DNA of 64,000 nt from Enterobacter mori (lineage in GTDB: Bacteria; Pseudomonadota; Gammaproteobacteria; Enterobacterales; Enterobacteriaceae), in assembly GCF_025244905.1 (NCBI RefSeq), contig NZ_CP104285.1:4402001-4466000 (forward strand). The letters run 5' to 3'. A model generated the notes under the pieces. It made no database searches. It saw nothing but the letters and a program-made list of their open reading frames with translations, and had not been told where the DNA came from. The translations under genes and the position numbers were made by a program. Position 1 is the first letter of the stretch. Each line of letters begins with the position of its first letter. Positions 1 through 8,454 of the stretch are shown here, piece by piece.

Positions 1-467
1 ATCCGGCCTGGGAGGAATGGGCAAAAAATCCTAATCTGGATGGGGTTCAGGCCGTGTCTCATATTGTCACAGGGATGCTCAGCCAGATAATGGCACTGTA
101 CGATACGGTAAAACTGATTTGGGACTGGATAACAAACTGTAATCTGGATGCGCTCAGTAAATATATTTCAGCAGAAGGTTTACAGGAACTTCAGAAGCAA
201 ATCGAAAATGGCACAAAACAAATATCGGATACGCTTATGATGCTAAGCGATGAAATTCTTATCTACATCGTCGGTAAGACCTTACTGCACTTTATAAGCC
301 TTCTCACTCCGCAACTGATTGTTGATACGATTGGAGAAGCATTTGGACAGATACTTATTATGGTGATCCTTAATTTAATTCTACCCGCAGGAATAATGAC
401 ATATCTGGTTGACGGCCTGGACAACCTGAGCGGGTTTGCCACGACTTCTGATATTCCCAAAATATAA
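1..467 (+). CDS. C-terminal part of an unrecognised membrane-associated protein upstream of rhs
   Basis: The frame is open to the left edge, so the true start is outside the window; about 154 residues are visible. A GTG at 54 is only the first internal start-like codon. The visible part has an amphipathic stretch rich in Gln, Glu and Lys, then two strongly hydrophobic segments (near EILIYIVGKTLLHFISLL and GQILIMVILNLILPAGIM). The next gene is rhs, 18 bp downstream on the same strand. The Rhs protein has no PAAR or membrane segment of its own, so this neighbour may supply a delivery or membrane-insertion module; that is inference. I do not recognise the family. Confidence 0.6.
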   Translation, partial: PAWEEWAKNPNLDGVQAVSHIVTGMLSQIMALYDTVKLIWDWITNCNLDALSKYISAEGLQELQKQIENGTKQISDTLMMLSDEILIYIVGKTLLHFISLLTPQLIVDTIGEAFGQILIMVILNLILPAGIMTYLVDGLDNLSGFATTSDIPKI

Positions 468-485
468 TCCTCAAGGACAACAAAA

Positions 486-3400
486 ATGGCAAAAGGATTT
501 CCATTTAAAATAAATTCCCTGCTCGATGATATACGTACAGCCCTCAAATCATCCCATCACCTGGAGATGACCGCCAGCATTCCGAACGCGGGTCATCTCA
601 ATACAAAAAAAAGTTACAGCGCTGAACTAAGCAGGGATCCGGCACGCCCCGAAAACATCTCCTTTAACGCAGACTATCAGCACACCCACCAGACGGCACT
701 CGGTATCGAAATAAAGCCGCACAACCAGTCCGGCAGGGGGCCGGATGGTAAAAACACGCCTCCTCATAAAGATACCCCCACCGATGGTGACCCGGTTTCG
801 CTCCTGAACGGCGAAGAGCTGCTCGCCATTGAAGACGGCACACTCCCGGGCCTCCCCGCCTTTACCTGGCGACGCTTTTACCGCTCCACAGCCGCCGGCA
901 TTAACGGTCCGCTCGGGCACGGCTGGACCCACAGCCTCGCGCATACGCTCACGTTTCATGGCGATACCGTGGAGTGGCGCGACGATGAGCACCGTACCAC
1001 CGTCTTTCCCCTGCCGGATGAGAGCGCCCCCCACATTCTGAACCTCACCGGTCGCGCCACGCTCGGCCCTGCCCGGGTAAACGGATTGCCCCTCCGGGAC
1101 GGCTATGCCCTGAGCAGAGGTAACGGCCTGGAGTATATTTTTATTCGCGACGGCGACACGGCCAGGCTGAGCGTGATTCAGGACCGGTACGGCAACCAGT
1201 TGCACGTGGGCTGTGACCCTTCCGGGCGGCTGGCCTCGCTCAGTAACAGCGCGGGCTGGCGGCTCGCCTTCGTGTACACCTCCGCGACCGCTCCGCTGAT
1301 ATCGGAAGTCAGACGTCAGTTCAATCGCAATAACGGCGAGGGCTGGCAGACGGAACATATCCTCGCCCGCTACGGCTACAGCGACAGCGGCCAGTTAATT
1401 TCCGTGCGCAATGTTTCTGACGAGACGGAGCATTACCGCTATCGTCCGGATAACGTGATTATCTCGCGCCGACTCGCCGGCGGCGCGGAGTTTCACTGGG
1501 AGTGGGAGGACGTCGACGGTCAGGCCCGCTGCACCCGGCAGTACGGCAACTTTGCGCAGCTGGATACGCGCTACGCTTACGACACCGCCGCCCGCCGCGT
1601 CACCCTGACCCGCGCCGACGGCTCGCAGCAAACCCATGAGCACAATGAAACCGGCCTGCAGACCCTTGAGGTCAGCGCCTCCGGGGCGCAAAAACAGTGG
1701 CGATATAATGAGGCCGGCCTGTGTACTGCCTTTATCAACGGTGAAGGCGACACCTCGCGCTATTTTTACAGCGAAACGGGTGAGCTGAACCTGGTCACGC
1801 TGCCGGACGGTCAGAGTGTGCGTTACGCCTGGCTGAACGGCGCGGTCGTCAGAAAACAGCAGGGGCACGGTCGTGACGCCCTGGTCTGGCAGTATCGGCG
1901 CAACGCCTGCGGGGACATCACGGAGGCCATCACCCCGGATGGCCTGAGCACCCGCTGGCAGTACTCCCCGCAGGGATGCATCACGCAGGTTATTCTTCCC
2001 GATGGCGACGTTCGCCGCTTTCGCTACGACGCGCTGGGCCGCTGCGAGTCTGAAACGCGCCGCAGCGGAACGCGTCAGTATACCTACCGCGGAAGCTGCG
2101 TTCATCCCGCCACCGTTCAGGACGAGTACGGCAGCCTCACCCGTTATGAATATAACGCCGCCGGCCATCTGCTCAGCCTGACGCACCCCGACGGCACGGC
2201 CGCGCACTGGCGTTACAACGCCTGGGGAAAAGTCACCCGTCATGAGGATGAAGCGGGCCGGGTCACGCACTATGACTACGATGCCCCGCTGCATCTGTTA
2301 ACCCGCAAGCGCCTGCCGGACGGCACCTCACTACAGTACCGCTACGATAATGTGCACCTGCAGGTTAGCGAAATCATTAACCAGAAGGGGGAGTCCCACC
2401 GCCTGCGCTACCAGGAAGACGGCCTGCTGTGTGAGGAAATCCGCTTCGACGGGGTGAAAACGCAGTGGTCATACGACCGGGCCGGGCGGCTGAAAGAGAA
2501 GCGGGAATACGGCAGCGACCACAGCGCCACGCCGTGGGTGACCACGTATGACTATGCCCCCGGCGGGCATCTGGTCTGCACCACCCTTCCGGACGGGGAG
2601 ACCCTGCGCCGCCGCTATGACGCCGCGGGACGACTGACTGAAGCTGAAGACGCCTCCTCCTCCCTGGCCTGGCAGTATGACCGCTTCGGGCGCCTGACGG
2701 CGGAGTACCAGGAGCGGGCCACCACCCGCTACCGTTACGATGAACTGGGCCGCCTGAGCGGCGTGATGCAGCCCGACGGACAGTGGCAGCAGTTCAGCTA
2801 TGACGCCGGACGCCTGACGCAGTTGCATCTCGGCGACACCCTCCTCGCCCGCTGGCAGTACGACGGCAAAACGCGACTCAGTGCCTGGCAGCAGGGCAAC
2901 GGCCTGCTGCACCAGTACCGGTACGACAGCCGGGGGCGCCGCACCCTGCACCGGCAGACCCTCCATGACGCCGTCCGCCACGCGCAGGCGTTTCAGTATT
3001 CCCCTGACGGCCGGCTGACGGACATTACCGGCGATGACCCGCGACGCTATCACTACGATGACGCTGGCCGCCTGCTGCAGGCTGAGCTGCCGCACCAGCG
3101 TCCGGAGGACCAGCCGGAAGAGGGATTCACCTGGGACACCACGGGTAACCGCGTCTGGCATCCCGGCCAGGCGCAGCAGGATGTGACCGGCAACCGCCTG
3201 CTGAAATACGGCGGCACACGGATGTCGTATGACCGCTTCGGCCGCCTGACTGAGCAGCACGGCTTCCGGGGCGTCACCCGCCATCACTATGATTGCCGTC
3301 ACCGTCTGGTACGCAGCGAGCTGCCCGACGGGCAGCAGGTCACGTATACTTATGATGTTCTTAACCGGCGCACATCAAAGACCGGTCACGGGGAAACGCG

Positions 3401-4169
3401 GTACTTTTTCTGGCACGGCTCCCGCCTCTCCGGTGAAATGCTCTCCGGCAGACGGGACTACCGGGGCTATATTTATCACCCCGGCAGCTGGACCCCGCTG
3501 GCGCAGACGCACCACCATGCTCTGGTGCAGACTCCGCAGGTGTGGTGGTACGGCACGGACACCACCGGCGCGCCCGTTGAGCTGACGGACGCAGCAGGGA
3601 AAACGGTCTGGCGGGCACAGCGGCTCGCCTGGGGTACCCTCAGGGAGGAAACCTGGCTGGCTGAGGGGACAGATAACTGCCTGCGCCTGCCGGGCCAGTA
3701 TGAAGACCGCGAGACCGGGCTCTTTTACAATCTGCACCGTTACTACGACCCGCGCCACGGGCGGTATATCACGCCGGACCCGATAGGGTTGAAGGGTGGG
3801 CTTAACCAGTACACATACGTACCAAATCCGCTGAAATGGATAGATCCGCTTGGGTTATGTAAGGGTGATATAATTACTTATCGTGGAGATAATAGAAGAT
3901 CTCCCGATGAGATATTCAGAGATGGATTTAAACCTAAAGGTGACAGTGATGATTTATTTTTACATGCCCTTGACAGCGATAATCCACCAAGTAATTTTAT
4001 CAGTACCACGCCAGATAGAAATATAGCTACAGAATTTGCTACTAGCTACGGAAGTAAAGATGGATACGTATATTATACTCGAGCTAGTAATGGCATTGAT
4101 ATTAATAAGGCATTAGGTGCGGACTCACCTTTCACTAGAGAAGCGGAAATAGCTGTACCAGGGGGATAA
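486..4169 (+). CDS. Rhs-family polymorphic toxin with an ADP-ribosyltransferase-like C-terminal tip, frameshifted near its end
   Basis: A 1227-residue Rhs protein. After about 95 polar residues comes the RHS-associated domain (GDPVSLLNGEELLAIEDGT, then a WRRFYRS segment), then many YD repeats of the YDxxGRL type, and the conserved core end DRETGLFYNLHRYYDPRHGR. The core closes with DPLGL at residues 1120-1124. Composition then turns AT-rich and the tip begins. The tip carries the three signatures of arginine-type ADP-ribosyltransferases: YRGD, FISTT and EAE. It probably acts in neighbouring cells after type VI or similar delivery, but no PAAR domain is present in this protein. A TAA at 4167-4169 interrupts the tip just after VPGG. 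Reading on in the -1 frame gives IKPEDVLGATPVNADG and ends YTILNPNRY, with a stop at 4253-4255. One base therefore appears to be missing from the G run at 4161-4165. All catalytic motifs lie before the break. Likely RBS AAGGA near 474. Confidence 0.93.
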   Translation: MAKGFPFKINSLLDDIRTALKSSHHLEMTASIPNAGHLNTKKSYSAELSRDPARPENISFNADYQHTHQTALGIEIKPHNQSGRGPDGKNTPPHKDTPTDGDPVSLLNGEELLAIEDGTLPGLPAFTWRRFYRSTAAGINGPLGHGWTHSLAHTLTFHGDTVEWRDDEHRTTVFPLPDESAPHILNLTGRATLGPARVNGLPLRDGYALSRGNGLEYIFIRDGDTARLSVIQDRYGNQLHVGCDPSGRLASLSNSAGWRLAFVYTSATAPLISEVRRQFNRNNGEGWQTEHILARYGYSDSGQLISVRNVSDETEHYRYRPDNVIISRRLAGGAEFHWEWEDVDGQARCTRQYGNFAQLDTRYAYDTAARRVTLTRADGSQQTHEHNETGLQTLEVSASGAQKQWRYNEAGLCTAFINGEGDTSRYFYSETGELNLVTLPDGQSVRYAWLNGAVVRKQQGHGRDALVWQYRRNACGDITEAITPDGLSTRWQYSPQGCITQVILPDGDVRRFRYDALGRCESETRRSGTRQYTYRGSCVHPATVQDEYGSLTRYEYNAAGHLLSLTHPDGTAAHWRYNAWGKVTRHEDEAGRVTHYDYDAPLHLLTRKRLPDGTSLQYRYDNVHLQVSEIINQKGESHRLRYQEDGLLCEEIRFDGVKTQWSYDRAGRLKEKREYGSDHSATPWVTTYDYAPGGHLVCTTLPDGETLRRRYDAAGRLTEAEDASSSLAWQYDRFGRLTAEYQERATTRYRYDELGRLSGVMQPDGQWQQFSYDAGRLTQLHLGDTLLARWQYDGKTRLSAWQQGNGLLHQYRYDSRGRRTLHRQTLHDAVRHAQAFQYSPDGRLTDITGDDPRRYHYDDAGRLLQAELPHQRPEDQPEEGFTWDTTGNRVWHPGQAQQDVTGNRLLKYGGTRMSYDRFGRLTEQHGFRGVTRHHYDCRHRLVRSELPDGQQVTYTYDVLNRRTSKTGHGETRYFFWHGSRLSGEMLSGRRDYRGYIYHPGSWTPLAQTHHHALVQTPQVWWYGTDTTGAPVELTDAAGKTVWRAQRLAWGTLREETWLAEGTDNCLRLPGQYEDRETGLFYNLHRYYDPRHGRYITPDPIGLKGGLNQYTYVPNPLKWIDPLGLCKGDIITYRGDNRRSPDEIFRDGFKPKGDSDDLFLHALDSDNPPSNFISTTPDRNIATEFATSYGSKDGYVYYTRASNGIDINKALGADSPFTREAEIAVPGG

Positions 4170-4255
4170 AACCAGAAGATGTTCTTGGTGCTACACCAGT
4201 CAATGCGGATGGTAGTTGGGGAAACTATACTATATTGAATCCAAACAGGTATTGA
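4166..4255 (+). pseudogene. Out-of-frame 3' end of the Rhs toxin tip
   Basis: In the -1 frame relative to rhs, this stretch encodes about 29 residues that continue the toxin naturally (from IKPEDVLGATPV to YTILNPNRY) and stop six bases before the immunity gene ATG. It is visible directly on translation. It is either lost by mutation or a sequencing error in the five-G run. Confidence 0.75.
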
Positions 4256-4260
4256 GTGTT

Positions 4261-4668
4261 ATGAAAGAAGATATTAAGATAATTGATATAATAAACAACG
4301 GCATTAATGAAAGAGCCGAAATTCGACTAAAAGAAGTAGATTCAATATGCAGATTAGAGTTCTTTTATAATAACGGAGAAAATTGTATCATATCTGAAGG
4401 GAATGATTATTTTTCTTGTCTTGTTGAACTCAGAAGAAAAGCACCTTATATTAAGTTCTTATGTAAGGGAGCAAAGATAAATGTCTATCCGTCGAGTATG
4501 GCCAGGCAGATGTCTCAAGGGATGGTTGCATATGAGCTTGTTATAGGGAAACAAGCGGCCAGAGACAATATAGTGCACACTTTTGATTTTGATGACAAGA
4601 ATATTGCTGAAACTCCAGATGAGCAAATTGATTTTTATAAAAAATGGGTCGGTTCATTAAGAAAATAA
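4261..4668 (+). CDS. Probable immunity protein for the Rhs ADP-ribosyltransferase tip
   Basis: A 135-residue soluble, AT-rich gene starting at ATG 4261, directly after the natural end of the toxin frame. The frame is open upstream to about 4216, but that part overlaps toxin coding, so 4261 is the better start. The middle has the segment KINVYPSSMARQMSQGMVAYEL; I recall similar sequences in small proteins beside polymorphic toxins. No signal peptide or membrane segment is seen, as expected for a cytoplasmic antitoxin. The role as cognate immunity protein is inferred from position. Confidence 0.7.
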   Translation: MKEDIKIIDIINNGINERAEIRLKEVDSICRLEFFYNNGENCIISEGNDYFSCLVELRRKAPYIKFLCKGAKINVYPSSMARQMSQGMVAYELVIGKQAARDNIVHTFDFDDKNIAETPDEQIDFYKKWVGSLRK

Positions 4669-4732
4669 AAACAATGTCGGGAAAATCCTTTTCATTTCTC
4701 CAGTTTTTTTATTGTATTATAACCAGTTCTGA

Positions 4733-5299
4733 TACTATGATTGCGAAACGGGACTGTACATTTGTGCAGACCCGGTGGGGCTGGCTGGGGGGCTGAATGC
4801 GTACGCGTACGTTGATGGCAATCCGGTCGGATATGTGGATCCGCTGGGGCTACTGCCGGATTTGCCAAAATCAGATGGACAAAAATCTTTTTATTCAGTC
4901 CAAAGTAAAGGGCGCATTGAACAACTTTTAGGCGGAGATGAACCGTGGCCTAATAAACCAACTGAAGTCCATTTTGGTGAAGGATTATATACATGGAGCA
5001 GCCTCGATGATGCAGAAAATTATTTAACATGGTTAAAAAAAAGACCTTGGGTAGATGATACAGAATTAAATATAATCGAAGTTAATATATCTAGAACCAA
5101 TTATAATGATTTCCATACCATGGACTTAAGAAAACTATTTGATGACGCTCAGGATGACTGGTTATCTAAATATTCTGCATTAGGTAATGCTCTGCCGGAA
5201 CTTGATGGGTATGATCATATCATTAGAGGCGCAGGTATTGGTGATGAATTCTTTTTTTCAAAAAGTATTTTCTTTATTTTATCGATGAAAAAAGCATGA
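4733..5299 (+). pseudogene. Orphan Rhs toxin tip 1 (ADP-ribosyltransferase-like) behind a remnant of the core end
   Basis: The frame opens at 4733 after a stop. It starts with a shortened core end (DCETGLYICADPVGLAGG) and continues with the usual junction ending VGYVDPLGL, then a distinct tip. No plausible RBS and start precede it (first start-like codon GTG 4775), so it is an orphan tip rather than a free gene. The tip contains FYSVQSKG, a PWPNKPTEVHFGEGLYTW segment and IIEVNIS. The HFGEGLYTW pattern resembles ADP-ribosyltransferase-fold toxins often seen at Rhs or YD-repeat C-termini; I hold that at moderate confidence. The tip frame is intact to its TGA and overlaps the next gene by ATGA. 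Confidence 0.75.
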
Positions 5300-5679
5300 A
5301 ACATTCATCTAAATTTTTAAAACATAAAAATGGGCGATGTTCATATGCTTGCATAGAAATTGAAGCTATTGAATATAACGATGAATCTATAACATGGGCA
5401 AATATTCCATATGTAGGATTTTATAAAAAAGAATATGGTAATTATATTAACAGTGGAATATTGTATGCTTACAGTAAGCATGTTGAGGCTGGAGGAAAAA
5501 CAGCATCTTTTATAATTTCAAACTTAATTGAATCTGTTTCAGATACTGATTTTTTTGCAATGAAATGTGCTGCAATTAGTGCAACCTGGCAAGCGTTAGG
5601 ACATAGTGAAAAACAAATTGAATTTATTTACAATAAGTCTTGGGACGCTATAATAAAGACTGAATCATTAATGGATTAG
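5296..5679 (+). CDS. Probable immunity protein for orphan tip 1
   Basis: An intact 127-residue gene whose ATG overlaps the stop of orphan tip 1 (ATGA), the normal arrangement for toxin and immunity genes. It is AT-rich and soluble, with no signal peptide. A stem-loop with A and T flanks follows, so the pair keeps its own terminator. I do not recognise the family. An intact frame beside a displaced toxin tip fits retention of immunity for protection against kin that still use the toxin. Confidence 0.7.
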   Translation: MKHSSKFLKHKNGRCSYACIEIEAIEYNDESITWANIPYVGFYKKEYGNYINSGILYAYSKHVEAGGKTASFIISNLIESVSDTDFFAMKCAAISATWQALGHSEKQIEFIYNKSWDAIIKTESLMD

Positions 5680-5695
5680 TATCTCTAGACTCATC

Positions 5696-5739
5696 AAAAT
5701 AAGGACCGGAGATAATTAAATATTCCCGGTCTTTATTTT
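5696..5739 (+). terminator. Stem-loop terminator after the tip 1 immunity gene
   Basis: AAAATAAGGACCGG pairs with CCGGTCTTTATTTT around a loop of about 15 bases. A and T flanks on both sides make it potentially bidirectional. Confidence 0.7.
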
Positions 5740-5803
5740 GATCCCCCACATCCTTTCAGTCCAATAAACCAGCGCGTTCTTAACCACCTGTTCCGCCCAG
5801 TAA

Positions 5804-5955
5804 AGTACGACGGCAAAACGCGACTCAGTACCTGGCAGCAGGGCAACGACCTGCTGCACCAGTACCGGTACGACAGCCGGGGGCGGCGCACCCTGCACCG
5901 GCAGACCCTCATGACGCCGTCCGCCACGCGCAGGCGTTGTAGACAGTATTCCCAA
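5804..5955 (+). pseudogene. Rhs core fragment (internal YD-repeat piece)
   Basis: About 150 bp nearly identical to 2858-3003 of the main rhs gene (region encoding YDGKTRLSAWQQGNGLLHQY and on). It has a base deletion in the CTCATGACG part and an inserted TAG-containing hexamer before CAGTATTCCC. No open frame survives. It is a relic of tip shuffling. Confidence 0.85.
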
Positions 5956-5982
5956 GGGCTCATACACAGAAAGGAAATATTG

Positions 5983-6192
5983 ATGCCAATAATTATTTCA
6001 GAACCATATAACTACGAAATTATCGAAGATAATGTGGGCAGACACATTAATGTAATGTGTGGTAGCTCCGCACTGTTTGAAGTAAAGATACCCTTAAGTT
6101 TGAGTAAAAGCATGGAGCTTATTCACGACAAAAATAAATTAAATTATTTTTTGAAACAAGTAAGAGACAATCCCCAAAAATATATAAAATAA
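5983..6192 (+). CDS. Small orphan protein, possible immunity protein left without its toxin
   Basis: A 69-residue frame starting at ATG 5983, with a purine-rich AAGGAAAT eight bases upstream. The product begins MPIIISEPYNYEIIEDN and ends QVRDNPQKYIK. It is AT-rich like the other immunity genes here and lies between two core fragments, where an immunity gene would be expected, but no toxin tip precedes it. Family not recognised. The open frame extends upstream to about 5911, but that part is core relic. Confidence 0.5.
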   Translation: MPIIISEPYNYEIIEDNVGRHINVMCGSSALFEVKIPLSLSKSMELIHDKNKLNYFLKQVRDNPQKYIK

Positions 6193-6272
6193 TATTTATG
6201 TCGTCGAAGTGAATGTTTTAATACCGAATATGCTGCCATTGTGGACAAGTATAAATGCCAGCACAGACTAAA

Positions 6273-7011
6273 CCGTTGATGGCCAGTTGATGGACACGGC
6301 GGGGAAAACGCTCTGGCTGGCACAGCGGCTCGCCTGGGCTAACCTCAGGGATGAAACCTTGCTTGCTCACCTGCCGGGCCAGTACGAAGACCGCGAGACC
6401 GGGCTCTTTTACAATCTGCACCGTTACTACGACCCGCGCCACGGACGGTATATCACGCCTAATCCGGTGGGGCTGGCGGGAGGGCTGAACGAGTATGCGT
6501 ATGCGGGCGGGGATCCGGTTGGGTGTGTTGATCCGCTGGGGTTATCGCCATTTGATAAAAATGGTTTTGAAAATACAGATCGACCTGATTTTTATGTAGG
6601 ACCTGACGGGCCGGAAGCGACCCTCCTTCGACTGGGTATAGATATATGCGATATCTGGATGATGAAGGAAGTGTAAACAATCGTGTAGAGGAAACTTTCA
6701 GCGGCATGTCTGCGGCATCAACATATATAGGGTTTGAAAAATATGTTTCAGGAAGAGCTGCACGGGATGCTTATCAAGTCTCTCCTGCATGGAGTGACGC
6801 AAGATTAGTTGGAGTCTTTGATACATTACAACTCTATGAAAAAGGAATTCCCAGGGTTCGAATACCTTTTTGGGGAGGAGACGATCCGGCGTCTGGGAAA
6901 TTAGAACCTTTTGCAATGGCATATCCTGAATTTGGGTCGGGAATGGCAGTGCAACTTCATGCAGATCGACGCGAAATAAAATTTCACTCACTTTATATCA
7001 TTCCGGAGTAG
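6273..7011 (+). pseudogene. Orphan Rhs toxin tip 2, frameshifted
   Basis: The first part is Rhs core end (TAGKTLWLAQRLAWANLRDET, then GQYEDRETGLFYNLHRYYDP), missing about ten residues compared with the main gene, and closes VGCVDPLGL. The tip starts FDKNGFENTDRPDFYVGPDG. Near 6625-6632 the frame breaks: the first frame runs out at 6676, while the other frame continues the tip from about STGYRYMRYLDDEGS to HSLYIIPE and stops at 7011. One base is missing in the CCCTCC region. The tip type (FYVGPDG...RYMRYLDDEG, PAWSDARL, QLHADRREI) looks like a known Rhs or CDI tip family, but I cannot name its activity. No start codon with an RBS precedes it. Confidence 0.8.
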
Positions 7012-7013
7012 AT

Positions 7014-7237
7014 ATGAATCTTGAAAAAAGAGAGGAAGCAGAGATTGTCATTTTAAAATTGCTTAAGAAATACCTTTCAGAAGCAAGTGATATTGAAAGA
7101 ATCATGAAATCAATTCAAGAAAATAAGTATTGTATACCTATGAGGCATGTTCATTATGAGATCTGTCATTTATCTAAAAAAATCTGATCGAAGATGACAT
7201 AAAATTAATCAGTGAACTTATGAATATCTACGGATAA
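7014..7237 (+). pseudogene. Frameshifted immunity gene for orphan tip 2
   Basis: ATG 7014 opens a frame of 57 residues (MNLEKREEAEIVILKLL... to CHLSKKI) ending at TGA 7185. Directly after it, the -1 frame continues LIEDDIKLISELMNIYG to TAA 7235. The break is at a run of seven A bases, so the natural protein was probably about 74 residues. Toxin and immunity gene of this pair are both broken, consistent with joint decay. Confidence 0.6.
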
Positions 7238-7331
7238 CTTCATAGCTCCAGTTTGTACAACTAACAAACTATTCTGCGCTCGGATGGACTATCAGAATAC
7301 TGAGTCACCGAGAATACTGGAGTAACTTCGC

Positions 7332-7943
7332 GAAAGAGGCCTGACCGGCGGGCATGGCGACAATAACTTGCGCCTGCCGGACCAGTAAGAAGACCGCGAG
7401 ACTGGGCTCTTTTACAATCTGCATCGTTACTACGACCCGCATCACGGGCGGTATATCACGCCTGACCCGGAGGGGCTGGCTGGCTGGCTGAACGGGTATG
7501 CGTATGCGGACGGGGATCCGGTTGGGTGGGTTGTTCCGCTGGGGTTGTTTAAGATAGATGCAACTGGATTTGAAAATAGCTCTGTTAAGGATCCTGCACC
7601 GCCTGTACCTGACTTCAATAACTCCAATCCGAATAGGGATAAACAGATCGAAAAATTGAGAAAGGGTGAGGACATTACAGTCAATAGTGTCGAGGAAGCA
7701 AGAGATATCCTTGATCATATGCCCGAATTAAAGCCGGGAGGAGGAGGTGATTATATCCCCGGAACTTTCGATCCTTCAGAAGCATACCGTGGAAATTTGA
7801 TCAATAAAGCTGATCCCAACAATACAATTGAAGTCCACTCTAGTGGCCCAACTAAACATAGATACAATGCACACTATAATTTAACATTGCGGGATAGTAT
7901 TAGTATAAGATTGAAACCTGCCATTCTTATAAAGGGTGAATAG
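7332..7943 (+). pseudogene. Orphan Rhs toxin tip 3 behind a core end with a premature stop
   Basis: The core end is recognisable (GHGDNNLRLPDQ, stop, EDRETGLFYNLHRYYDPHHGR) with TAA at 7386-7388 where the main gene has a Tyr codon. It continues ITPDPEGLAGWLNGYAYADG and VPLGL, where the usual VDPLGL has lost its Asp. The tip that follows (KIDATGFENSSVKDPAPPVP to KPAILIKGE) is one intact frame with the acidic and basic segment NPNRDKQIEKLRKGEDITV. Activity not recognised. The first usable start codon, TTG 7545, has no convincing RBS. Confidence 0.75.
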
Positions 7944-7945
7944 TT

Positions 7946-8383
7946 ATGTCAAAAGCAATTAAAAAATATATAGGGAAATGCATCTATCGGGAGATATTGA
8001 ATGAAGAATTTAATAAAATAGTTGTTTCATTTAGTTTTCATAATTCACAGCAAAATTTAGAGACTTATTTTATTAACATTGAATTTGAGCCATTAGGAAT
8101 GGTTGGACAAGGTGAAGGATGGATTTGGTGGTCAACAGATATTCATAAGATCGATTTATTAATATTCATAGAAATCTTTATTGGATGTAGTCTGGATGAA
8201 ATAAAGTGTCTACCTGATTATGAAAAATATTATTATGGCTATGATGAATTCGATGACAAAGATGGTAAGCAATCATCCCTGTTTGAACACAAATATTTAG
8301 GAGGTTTTTTATTTTTGCCTCAACTTCCCAACGGTACTGTATGGCGTATCGCACCTGAAGCATATAAAGAAACTATCTTATGA
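7946..8383 (+). CDS. Probable immunity protein for orphan tip 3
   Basis: An intact 145-residue AT-rich gene two bases after the stop of tip 3, with AAGGGTGA as RBS about six bases before ATG. It is soluble and acidic and contains the patch GEGWIWWSTD and the tract YEKYYYGYDEFDDKDGK. No family recognised; the role is inferred from position. Its open frame beside a damaged core suggests it is still selected or was recently acquired. Confidence 0.7.
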   Translation: MSKAIKKYIGKCIYREILNEEFNKIVVSFSFHNSQQNLETYFINIEFEPLGMVGQGEGWIWWSTDIHKIDLLIFIEIFIGCSLDEIKCLPDYEKYYYGYDEFDDKDGKQSSLFEHKYLGGFLFLPQLPNGTVWRIAPEAYKETIL

Positions 8384-8454
8384 TATGCGAAATTTTTATT
8401 TATAAGATTTGGATGATGCTTTCTCAAGTGTCCATTTTATCTCCTGAACCATTA

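Noticed and set aside
627..1358. Long open frame on the minus strand inside rhs
   Set aside because: It is antisense to an unmistakable Rhs coding frame with high GC; such shadow frames are common and it has no family features.
4155..4175. Programmed -1 frameshift at the Rhs tip
   Set aside because: The zero-frame codons GGG GGA do not form a standard slippery heptamer and no pseudoknot is evident; simple base loss is more likely.
5911..5982. Longer N-terminus for the 69-residue orphan gene
   Set aside because: The upstream codons are frameshifted Rhs core relic, and the ATG at 5983 has a better RBS.
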